Below, in pieces: positions 19,231-27,457 of a DNA stretch of 64,000 bases; position 1 is the first letter of the stretch; each line of letters starts with the position of its first letter. The translations under genes and the position numbers were made by a program. The stretch is taken from positions 1 through 64,000 of the forward strand of contig JAMCUL010000006.1 of the NCBI GenBank assembly GCA_023381355.1, written 5' to 3'. The notes under the pieces were generated by a model. The model was not told the DNA's origin. It saw only the letters and a list, made by a program, of their open reading frames with translations, and did no database searches. Source of the stretch: Thermoplasmatota archaeon (GTDB lineage Archaea; Thermoplasmatota; Thermoplasmata; Thermoplasmatales; Thermoplasmataceae).

Positions 19231-20300
19231 TTTTTTATTGCACCCCAGTATGGATCTCCATCTATGGGTTCCCACATCTGCCCATCAAGAAAAACATTTC
19301 CTCCCTTATTCGCTGAAAAATAGCCTGCCCTGGACACCCTGATTCCCTTTCCTGACATGAATTTCTCAAATTCCTCTGAAAACTCCTTCATAATACCAAC
19401 AAGAATGCATCCTTCGCCTGTTGTCTCCAGAGGATTTATCCCGAATTTCTCAAGGTAACTGCAAACCAGCGGTGAAGAGTTCAACATGTTGCCTGCTAGG
19501 TGAATATCCATTCCAACGAGGGACGAAAGCTCATTTGATGCATTGACCATTCCACCTTCTGTTACATCGTGGATAAAGAGAACTGAGTTTGTCTGATTGT
19601 GGAAATCTATGATGTTCTTTGTCCGGTATGACGGGATCATTTCTTCCTTCATTTCCATGAGATTCCTGATCTCCGCAGATTCAGGGTCTCCGCCAATCCC
19701 ATAGGAGGCCATAACCACCGCTGCCTGTATTCCAGGTATCCCCATGACGTAAATTTGGTCTTCACTTCTGGTTCTCCGGAAATCTGGTATGGCGGTCTTT
19801 TCGGTTCCAATCATTGTAAGTGAGCCAATGAGTGGGAGGGATGATGATGGATATCTTCCGGTGTGGCCTGTAACTATATCCACTGACCATTTCTCAGCCT
19901 CCCGGGTAAACGCATCCCAGTATTCCTCCAGCGAATCGTTGCTAAAATCAGTCGGTAGCGTTAGCGTTACTGTCATGTAATCAGGAACGTTTGCTGATGC
20001 CATGAAATCTGTCATGACTATGTGAAAGCCGAATCTTGCTGCAAAGTCCAACCCGAGGGGTCTGTGACACGAAAGAGGATCGGTTGTTGCGATGATTTTC
20101 CCTGCGCCTCCAGAATATATTCCAAAGTCAACCCCAGGACGGGGTCCAAGAAGTGTTCTGGAATTCCTTATCTTGTCGAGTATTATCCTCTCCAGTTCCT
20201 GACTGCCCAATTTTCCATATCTAGATGATGTCCTTCCTGCCAGATTCAACACCCCTGAAGTACCATACAAGTGCTCCTGCTGCTCCCATGATCTCAACAA
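19227..20300 (-). CDS. AIR synthase-related (PurM/HypE/ThiL-fold) protein
   Basis: IIATTDPLSC, TGHTGRYPS, IHDVTEGGMVNASNEL, TGEGCILVGI: PurM-superfamily motifs. Upstream end of ORF overlaps the MFS gene; true start probably within about 20200-20230. Confidence 0.8.
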   Translation of the reverse strand: MLRSWEQQEHLYGTSGVLNLAGRTSSRYGKLGSQELERIILDKIRNSRTLLGPRPGVDFGIYSGGAGKIIATTDPLSCHRPLGLDFAARFGFHIVMTDFMASANVPDYMTVTLTLPTDFSNDSLEEYWDAFTREAEKWSVDIVTGHTGRYPSSSLPLIGSLTMIGTEKTAIPDFRRTRSEDQIYVMGIPGIQAAVVMASYGIGGDPESAEIRNLMEMKEEMIPSYRTKNIIDFHNQTNSVLFIHDVTEGGMVNASNELSSLVGMDIHLAGNMLNSSPLVCSYLEKFGINPLETTGEGCILVGIMKEFSEEFEKFMSGKGIRVSRAGYFSANKGGNVFLDGQMWEPIDGDPYWGAIKK

Positions 20301-21456
20301 TGCTTATAATTATAAGGTAGAAGAGCAACGGTGGCTCCAACTGGTATATTATGAAATAGAGCAGAATAAGGACAGAGTATGAAAACGCCCTTATTCTTGA
20401 AATATGTCTTGCCCTCTCGGTTGTTAATGTAAGCTCAGATTGCAACAGGTCCCTGCTTCCCCATCCTATTTCGGAAAGAAAACTCCGAAAGACGAGAATC
20501 CTTAGCAGGATTGAGAATGGCAGCATGGAGTAGAATGAAAGAACCACGGCAATAATAACAAGCGTTGCCATAGCTGGAAATGAGATCACAGGAATTGTCT
20601 TGTGAGGAATTCGGGTTACAAGCAGCGTCAGTATTATCCCTGAGAGCACTCCTGCACCTGTTGTGAGCAGGGTTACCAGGTATGGCTGGTCTGTGTACAG
20701 TTCTCCTAGGTAGATATTGATCAGGAAAAATCCAGTGACAATTGCAGTTCCTGTTGTTATCTGCTCAAAGTCGGAAACCAGGGAAAAGTGCTTTCCACTA
20801 TATCCCCATACTTCCCTTACCTTCCGCTTCATCATATCCCTGGAAGGAGTGAGAGAATGCGAGGCTTCCCATCCGGGACTCTCGGCAATTTTAAGCCGCG
20901 AGACTATTGCAATAGCAATGATCGAAAATGATGAGAGTAGGAGAAATATTCGCGTACTCCCTAAACTTAAGGGAATCGCATAAAGAAAGAATGCTGTGAA
21001 GAAGACGCCTGCATTTGCCATATTGGTTATCCCGATTATGTAACGCGATCTTTTCGTGCGGGTATATTCCTCAAATATATACGAAAGAAGCACAGTCTCA
21101 TCACCACCAAGGGAGAAGTTTGCCATAAAGATTGAAACTGTCAACTGCACAAAATTTGATGAAAGAACCGCACCCATTATTCCTGCAGCAGTCAGGAAGA
21201 TTGAAAATAGAAATGGCCTCCTTCTTCCTATCCTGTCGGAGATGTGCCCAAATACAAGATTTCCCGATAAAAGGCCGGTTGCAGCGGAAACCGGATAGAT
21301 ATAATCAATGTTCTTCGGAATCCTTTCAAAATCATACACAGTAACTGACATGAATAGAATAATCCCCCACAGGAACATTGAGGATCCGCCTGCCAGTATA
21401 AACCAGGCATTCCTGTGAGTCAGGTTTTCCGGAGCTTCAGTGAAATAGTTATGCAC
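20221..21456 (-). CDS. MFS transporter
   Basis: 12-TM pattern; GHISDRIGRRRPFLFS MFS loop 2-3 motif. Confidence 0.9.
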   Translation of the reverse strand: MHNYFTEAPENLTHRNAWFILAGGSSMFLWGIILFMSVTVYDFERIPKNIDYIYPVSAATGLLSGNLVFGHISDRIGRRRPFLFSIFLTAAGIMGAVLSSNFVQLTVSIFMANFSLGGDETVLLSYIFEEYTRTKRSRYIIGITNMANAGVFFTAFFLYAIPLSLGSTRIFLLLSSFSIIAIAIVSRLKIAESPGWEASHSLTPSRDMMKRKVREVWGYSGKHFSLVSDFEQITTGTAIVTGFFLINIYLGELYTDQPYLVTLLTTGAGVLSGIILTLLVTRIPHKTIPVISFPAMATLVIIAVVLSFYSMLPFSILLRILVFRSFLSEIGWGSRDLLQSELTLTTERARHISRIRAFSYSVLILLYFIIYQLEPPLLFYLIIISIVEIMGAAGALVWYFRGVESGRKDII

Positions 21457-21575
21457 AGACAGGCATGTAATGCTGTGCTCAAATTTAATATTGCTATGAT
21501 ACCCTTCAGATATCTTTTCCTCCTGAATTTATCAACACCCGATATAACTGGAACAAAAATGATGTTTCGATTCGT

Positions 21576-22232
21576 TCACGAGGGGACAAATGTGTAGAAA
21601 AATGCAGCGGGGAGGGGTGGTATAAATATAACACTCATCAGCAGAGAGACCTCAAGGATCATTGGAACCCATATCGACCTCGTTGAGGTGTATAGGGAAA
21701 TGTAAATTATCCCAACTCCAACAGAATCGAGAATGAAAAACCAGAAATATACTCCGGGAAATCCCCTGGTATCATTTATCAGTATAACAAAATAATAGAG
21801 TCCATAGAATATTACAGATAGAAGAGCAGCTGAACCCCTTCTTAAAACGGTTGATCCGATCTCCACCCCAATAACCGAAAAATTGAACTGCTCAACGAAT
21901 GATGGAAAATAAATGATTTCAATCAAATATACCAGTTCCGGAGTGGCGATGTTTATCTCTACCACAAAAATTGCATATGCCCAGAAAACCAGGACGGAAA
22001 GGAAGAAGATAAACCAGTAAACAGAATGAAAAGCCCTCATTATTGATTCGCCGCCTCCCGAGAAGAATCCAAAAATAAGCAGTTCAATTAATGGGGTGAC
22101 CAGTATTGTATAATAAAAATATTCTCCTAAGGAGGGATACCTGTAAAAAAAGTAGTTTACAGTTATTAGAAATGCCTGAAAGAAGAGGTAGAGAAAAAAT
22201 TTCTGGTTCCTTGATAAATGCAGATATTTCAT
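21576..22232 (-). CDS. Multi-TM membrane protein downstream of ctaB
   Basis: About seven hydrophobic segments; co-directional with the oxidase cluster. Confidence 0.6.
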   Translation of the reverse strand: MKYLHLSRNQKFFLYLFFQAFLITVNYFFYRYPSLGEYFYYTILVTPLIELLIFGFFSGGGESIMRAFHSVYWFIFFLSVLVFWAYAIFVVEINIATPELVYLIEIIYFPSFVEQFNFSVIGVEIGSTVLRRGSAALLSVIFYGLYYFVILINDTRGFPGVYFWFFILDSVGVGIIYISLYTSTRSIWVPMILEVSLLMSVIFIPPLPAAFFYTFVPS

Positions 22233-22243
22233 CTGTGATCAGT

Positions 22244-23116
22244 TCATATCAATGAAGACACCATTATAACGATAAGGGTTACAGTTAGAAATGTGTTTGA
22301 CATGGAGAACAATTTCCTGTATTTTTCGACGTTACCCTTCCGTATATAATACATGGTTGAAGGTACGAGGAGAATCATGCCAAGCGGAATTGCCAGAATC
22401 CTGAACATAATAGAACTTTCGAGAACTGGAAGAAAGACAGGCAGGACCATCAGGAGCATAAGGATGGAAGAGTTCACAAGTATCCACTTTCTTGTGGAAT
22501 TTATACCTCGCGTTGCAGGCAGCATAGGAATCCCTGCGGCCTTGTAATCGTCCGTGTATTTGATCGCCAGTGACCAGAAGTGCGTTGGAGTCCAGAGAAA
22601 GACAACACCTGCCACAAATATTGATTCAACGGTTGGGAAGCCAGAAAGAACAGCCCCTCCAGCCAGGGCAGGAAAACTCCCTGCGATACCGCCAATAACT
22701 ATATTCATATCTGTCCGTCTCTTGAGCATTACGGTATAAAGGACAGCATAACTCAAAAATCCTGCCATTATGAAGATCAGTGTACCTATATTGATATAAA
22801 GAAGTGCAAGAATAGAAGATATTGCGAGAAAAACAAGCATTATGGCAATCAGAGGGATTTTTTCATGAGAAACGAATGACCGTCTTTGGGAGACTCTCTG
22901 CATCCTCGAATCTATATCGATATCATAAAGGTTGTTGAAAACTCCTGCAGCCATGGATGCCAGTGTTCCGGATATAAGCAGTGGGATCAGCAGGAGAATG
23001 TGCGAACCGGGATTCGGGACTGTGAAAAATCCTGCAACTGCTACAAGGTCAATTAGAAAGGTGATCTCCAGTTTAAATGCATCATTTAAAAATGAAAAAC
23101 TGAGATATTTTGGCAA
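22244..23116 (-). CDS. ctaB: Protoheme IX farnesyltransferase (heme O synthase)
   Basis: UbiA family with NNLYDIDIDSRMQRVSQRR and YTDDYKAAGIPMLPATRG. Confidence 0.93.
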   Translation of the reverse strand: MPKYLSFSFLNDAFKLEITFLIDLVAVAGFFTVPNPGSHILLLIPLLISGTLASMAAGVFNNLYDIDIDSRMQRVSQRRSFVSHEKIPLIAIMLVFLAISSILALLYINIGTLIFIMAGFLSYAVLYTVMLKRRTDMNIVIGGIAGSFPALAGGAVLSGFPTVESIFVAGVVFLWTPTHFWSLAIKYTDDYKAAGIPMLPATRGINSTRKWILVNSSILMLLMVLPVFLPVLESSIMFRILAIPLGMILLVPSTMYYIRKGNVEKYRKLFSMSNTFLTVTLIVIMVSSLI

Positions 23117-23749
23117 TCAGAACACCGGTTGCTGAAGAGTTGTAAGGCTTAAAATGTTTGTTGTCGCTTCATAATTCCGTTCCATCTCAAGTGCGAACTG
23201 GCTTAATGAACCGAGAAAATTTTGAGGGTTTGAATGTGAGGCGTGAGTTGAATCGAAGGATGTGGACGCTGTGCTGTTCGAAGCTGTTGCGTTGACAATT
23301 ATTTCGCCCACCATTGTTGTTGGGTGAACAGTACACCAGTACGTATAGACACCAGTTTTGAAGAATTCATATTGTGCAGTATACTTAGCCCCGATAACCT
23401 GGGTGAGTTCCCCGGTTGTTACTATCGTATAGGTTGCACCTGTCTCCTTCGGTCCGGTATTTATAGTGAGGGTGTGTGGGAGACCGTCCTCCTCTATCAC
23501 TGTGAAATTTACCAAGTAGTCCAGTGGAATATAGAGCGTTGGATTTACGGGACCATGATTTGTATCCCATCCTGCCGCATCAGCCCATAATGTAATGTTC
23601 ATGTGGCCTTTAACAGGCAAATTCGACGGATCTGTTAATCCCCCAGCAGTTTGCGTTGGTGCAGAAAGCACAAAACTAAGTGTTAAGGCTATTAGCAATA
23701 TTATTATTATTCCATAGGCAGCGCCTGCTAAATTTTTCTTTTCACCCAT
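23117..23749 (-). CDS. Membrane-anchored cupredoxin (type-1 copper protein, sulfocyanin/plastocyanin-like)
   Basis: N-terminal TM anchor; DGLPHTLTINTG and YWCTVHPTTMVGEIIV supply His, Cys, His, Met type-1 ligands. Confidence 0.85.
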   Translation of the reverse strand: MGEKKNLAGAAYGIIIILLIALTLSFVLSAPTQTAGGLTDPSNLPVKGHMNITLWADAAGWDTNHGPVNPTLYIPLDYLVNFTVIEEDGLPHTLTINTGPKETGATYTIVTTGELTQVIGAKYTAQYEFFKTGVYTYWCTVHPTTMVGEIIVNATASNSTASTSFDSTHASHSNPQNFLGSLSQFALEMERNYEATTNILSLTTLQQPVF

Positions 23750-25432
23750 TTAGTCACCTCCTACAGCTCCTGGAGATGGTAGCTTGTATACTTCCTCCAG
23801 TACATTAGATGGAGAGGTACTTGGTTCTTCCAGCAAAGATTTTATTAGGTTTGCGAGGAAGAATAACTGCCCGATGCCTATTATTACTCCACCAGCTATA
23901 GCTATGTCCTGATATACCTGGAATCTGGCGAAATACCCTGATACGTACCTAGGCATGCCCAGGAATCCTCCGACTGTCCAGCCTATAGACATAATGAATG
24001 AACCGATTGCAGTTAATGATAAATGCCAGTTAGCAAGTCTCTGGTCGTACTTTCTTCCACTTGTAAGCGAAGGCCATATCATGTAAATTGCTGCAAATGC
24101 TATTCCGGTTGTAATTCCCATGAATATGAAATGGAAGTGTCCAGTAATCCAGTATGTTCCATGCACCTCCTCGTTTATAACAAGCGTTGACTGCATCACC
24201 CCGGTAATACCACCGATAATAAAGTCAAATATCCCATTGATGACAAAAAGCATTGGCACGGTTAAGCGGATTTTCTCTGCTGACCATAGAGTTGCTATGT
24301 AGTTGAACACTGTTATTGCTGATGGTATGGTTACTGCAAATGATGCGGTAGTGAAGAAAAGTCCCCATGCGAGGCCAAGACCTGAATTGAGAAGATGATG
24401 TCCCCAGACAAGCTCTGACAGTGGCATGAGCAGACCAAGAGCAAGAACACCAGAACTGTAACTGAATATTTTCTTTCCAGTGAATTTTGGAATGATTTCA
24501 TAAATCAACCCGAATTGGGGCAATATTGCAATGTATACTATTGGATGACCCCACACCCAGAAAAGCTCCGCGAATGAGATTGGTGAACTCCCCCCCACTC
24601 CAGTGAAGAAAATCGGGTTGAAGAAATCATAGAAGAGCATGACCAGTGCAGCCATCATGAATGGGGCGGATGCAAGAAACATTATCAGCGTAAATAGAAC
24701 TCCCCAGGCGAACAGAGGCATCTTCGTCATCGGGACTTCCTGGCTTCTATCAAAAATAATCATCCTTATGACAGTTATTGATGCTATTGCTATTCCGATG
24801 AAGATCATTTCCATTCCAATTACCGCAAGCCAGTTCATGGATCCTGCCCCATATGGATTCAATTGAAGTGCCAATGGTGGATAGTAATACCATCTTGTCG
24901 ATGTTCTTGACAGAAGTATAAATATTCCTCCAAGAACATATATCCAGTAAGCCCATGAAGAAATATTACCGTACTTGTCATTCTTTATTTTCAGGAATGT
25001 CGGAAGAAGATAATAAGCCAGTCCAAATGCGCTACCTACTGCCCACATATATATCATGAGGATAGAGTGTTCAGTGGTAAGTATGTCATATAGAACCTCG
25101 CGATGTGCGAAAAGAGTAGGAGTTGGCTCTATCAAACTTACCCTCATTATAACACCAAATGTTCCGGCAATGAAGAAGAATACAAGACTGGTCATCAGGT
25201 ATCTGAGGCCTATGCTTTTTGAATCGGTTAGAACAAAAGCGCTTGTTGAAATCGCTCCATTACTCTTCCTCTTTTCCCTGAAATATGAACTCGAATCATA
25301 ATAATCACTTTCATCTGAAGCGTTATCCATTCCTGTCTTTACTGTCAGGTACTTGTAATACATGAAGAAAAGTATCACGAAAACAAATGACAGGATTATT
25401 GATACCTCAAGGAGAAGCATGGTTGCAGACAT
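23750..25432 (-). CDS. Heme-copper terminal oxidase subunit I
   Basis: FWVWGHPIVYIAILPQFGLIYEIIP, TGHFHFIFMG, about 12-14 TM. Confidence 0.95.
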   Translation of the reverse strand: MSATMLLLEVSIILSFVFVILFFMYYKYLTVKTGMDNASDESDYYDSSSYFREKRKSNGAISTSAFVLTDSKSIGLRYLMTSLVFFFIAGTFGVIMRVSLIEPTPTLFAHREVLYDILTTEHSILMIYMWAVGSAFGLAYYLLPTFLKIKNDKYGNISSWAYWIYVLGGIFILLSRTSTRWYYYPPLALQLNPYGAGSMNWLAVIGMEMIFIGIAIASITVIRMIIFDRSQEVPMTKMPLFAWGVLFTLIMFLASAPFMMAALVMLFYDFFNPIFFTGVGGSSPISFAELFWVWGHPIVYIAILPQFGLIYEIIPKFTGKKIFSYSSGVLALGLLMPLSELVWGHHLLNSGLGLAWGLFFTTASFAVTIPSAITVFNYIATLWSAEKIRLTVPMLFVINGIFDFIIGGITGVMQSTLVINEEVHGTYWITGHFHFIFMGITTGIAFAAIYMIWPSLTSGRKYDQRLANWHLSLTAIGSFIMSIGWTVGGFLGMPRYVSGYFARFQVYQDIAIAGGVIIGIGQLFFLANLIKSLLEEPSTSPSNVLEEVYKLPSPGAVGGD

Positions 25433-25926
25433 CAGGCCACCACCGTTAGATAGCCTCTCATCTCATAATGAAGGTAACCGCAGTACTCAACACACTCAAT
25501 TATGAATGTCCCCGTATGTATTGGGGTAAATGTAATTGTGTTGTTCTGCCCTGGCACGGCATACGCCTGGACATCGAATTGTGGAATGTAAAGATCGTGT
25601 ATCACAGCAAATTGATGAGACCCTTTTATTGATGTTATGACGAAAGTATAAGTATGATTCACAGTGAGTGTTACTCCATCTGTAGTTGTGTGTTTACCTG
25701 TACTGTTGTATGTAGTGAACAGCCATGACCACTGAACGCCTTCAACGTACACAACAGTTGTATTACCTGGTATGGGACTGCTCGGTGTTTCTTTTGTGGC
25801 AATTGTGAAGTTAGGGGATTCTGTTGTGTATATGTTTATTCCAGCAGCAACGACGAGCACAACAAGTACGCCAATTATCCATAACGCCTCTATTTTAGCC
25901 TTTGAATTCATCTGAAATCCTCCCAT
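25432..25926 (-). CDS. Heme-copper oxidase subunit II (CuA domain)
   Basis: HDLYIP and ECVEYCGYLHYEM CuA ligand set; single N-terminal TM. Confidence 0.93.
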   Translation of the reverse strand: MGGFQMNSKAKIEALWIIGVLVVLVVAAGINIYTTESPNFTIATKETPSSPIPGNTTVVYVEGVQWSWLFTTYNSTGKHTTTDGVTLTVNHTYTFVITSIKGSHQFAVIHDLYIPQFDVQAYAVPGQNNTITFTPIHTGTFIIECVEYCGYLHYEMRGYLTVVA

Positions 25927-26156
25927 TCATGACTTCTATCACCTTTTTTAAACACAGGATAAAACAGAAGAAGTATTGTAAAAATACCGCTTGCTATTCC
26001 AGCCGCATATACCGGTGAGCCGTATGTGGCTTCCAGCTGTCCCTGTGTTGTAGCTTCATATCCTCTTAAAAATATTGTAAGCAAAATGTCACTCACGATC
26101 CCGGAAATTACCGAAACCAGAAAGAACGCTGATACCACCACAGTGTTATGGTTCAT
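25908..26156 (-). CDS. Small membrane protein, putative oxidase accessory subunit
   Basis: Two hydrophobic segments, overlaps the subunit II start; upstream ATG at 26156 preferred. Confidence 0.55.
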   Translation of the reverse strand: MNHNTVVVSAFFLVSVISGIVSDILLTIFLRGYEATTQGQLEATYGSPVYAAGIASGIFTILLLFYPVFKKGDRSHEWEDFR

Positions 26157-26237
26157 AGGTGGTGATATTGAAATTTTATTAATAGTTTTTTGGTAGTAAT
26201 TCAATTTTTACCGATTTTTTCAGTATTAAAGATAAAT

Positions 26238-26274
26238 TAAAAAAAACATGAAATCTGTGAATTAAATTCAGATT
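26238..26274 (-). terminator. Hairpin plus T8 tract downstream of MBF1
   Basis: AATCTG(TG)AATT-A-AATTCAGATT inverted repeat at 26252-26274; A8 on + strand at 26239-26246 (T8 in the minus-strand transcript). Confidence 0.45.
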
Positions 26275-26337
26275 CAATTTAATGTTCTGCCTTCATTAAT
26301 CAGATATCCGTGCTGGATCTGCGTAGTCCACAAACCA

Positions 26338-26787
26338 TTAAAATTCCTCCAGTATCTTTATTTTCAATAAATTTTCAATTTTCCTCGCAGTCTTGATGTC
26401 AGGCTTGATACCGCCACGTTCTATTGCGGATATCAATGTCCGTTTTTCCCTGAGCTTGTCAGCCATCTCATCCTGGCTCATTCCAGTCTTTTCTCTTGCA
26501 AGCCGGATAACCTCAGCATACTCCGGCACGATTTCCAGGCTTTCAATTTCCTTCTCTGAATTTCTTGTTCTGTTTGGCTTTCTCTGGATTATAACAGGTT
26601 TTACAGGAACATTAACCTGTGTTGAGCCCTTTGAACCCCTGTCATCATAAACACGCATACTCTCAACTGGTGTTCCAAATCGTTCGCACTTCTGGCATAC
26701 CGAAAGAATTGCTCCATCCACCTTGATTTTCTTAAGCTTATCTACCCTGGCACCACACATTTCGCATTCCATAGTTCCACACCACAT
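26338..26787 (-). CDS. Archaeal multiprotein bridging factor 1 (zinc ribbon + HTH)
   Basis: CEMCGARVDKLKKIKVDGAILSVCQKCERFG plus Cro/C1 HTH REKTGMSQDEMADKLREKRTLISAIERGGIKPDIKTARKIE. Confidence 0.92.
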   Translation of the reverse strand: MWCGTMECEMCGARVDKLKKIKVDGAILSVCQKCERFGTPVESMRVYDDRGSKGSTQVNVPVKPVIIQRKPNRTRNSEKEIESLEIVPEYAEVIRLAREKTGMSQDEMADKLREKRTLISAIERGGIKPDIKTARKIENLLKIKILEEF

Positions 26788-26842
26788 CTTAATTGAAACA
26801 TTGCTTATCTAATCTTTTCTTTTTATAGAAATGATGGAATCA

Positions 26843-27457
26843 TCAGAAAAATCCACGCCCAAACGCTATCAGGAGAACGAGGGAGAGCCCAAGCAATAAT
26901 GCATATACTGTGAAATCCCATGCGATTACCTTTGAACCGTCAAGAGGAGGTATGGGCAGGAGATTGAAGAATGCGAGAAAGAAATTTATTGCCCCTGAAA
27001 TAGATGCCACGAAGTAGATTATGCCACCTGTGAATGAACTGATAAACACCAGTGTCAAACCAACTATTATATTACTGACCGGACCGGCTGCCGAGATCTT
27101 TCCATATATTGTCTTGTCGTACACATTGTATACTTCTGTCGCCCCTGGCAGTGCCAGGATGAATCCGAATAACGATGTCATAAGGGCTATCAGTATCCCG
27201 AGTGGCCACATCCTGAACCTGGCGTTATATCCATACCTCAGGGCAACCTCTCTGTGTGCAAATTCATGTAAGGCGAAACCTGAAATTCCAGCTGTCATGC
27301 CTGTGGGAAGAAAAATTACAAGGAATTCATAATTTGATATTGCCTGAAATCTTGAAAAGGCAATTGAAAAGGCAAGCCCGATTCCAAGACTGGCTACTAC
27401 AAAATCCTCAGCCTCACTCCTTCTTCTTGTATTTCCAAAGTTTAGTAACTGCTCCAT
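26843..27457 (-). CDS. M50 site-2-protease-like membrane metallopeptidase
   Basis: FALHEFAHREVALR (HExxH) and NLLPIPPLDGSKV. Confidence 0.9.
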   Translation of the reverse strand: MEQLLNFGNTRRRSEAEDFVVASLGIGLAFSIAFSRFQAISNYEFLVIFLPTGMTAGISGFALHEFAHREVALRYGYNARFRMWPLGILIALMTSLFGFILALPGATEVYNVYDKTIYGKISAAGPVSNIIVGLTLVFISSFTGGIIYFVASISGAINFFLAFFNLLPIPPLDGSKVIAWDFTVYALLLGLSLVLLIAFGRGFF

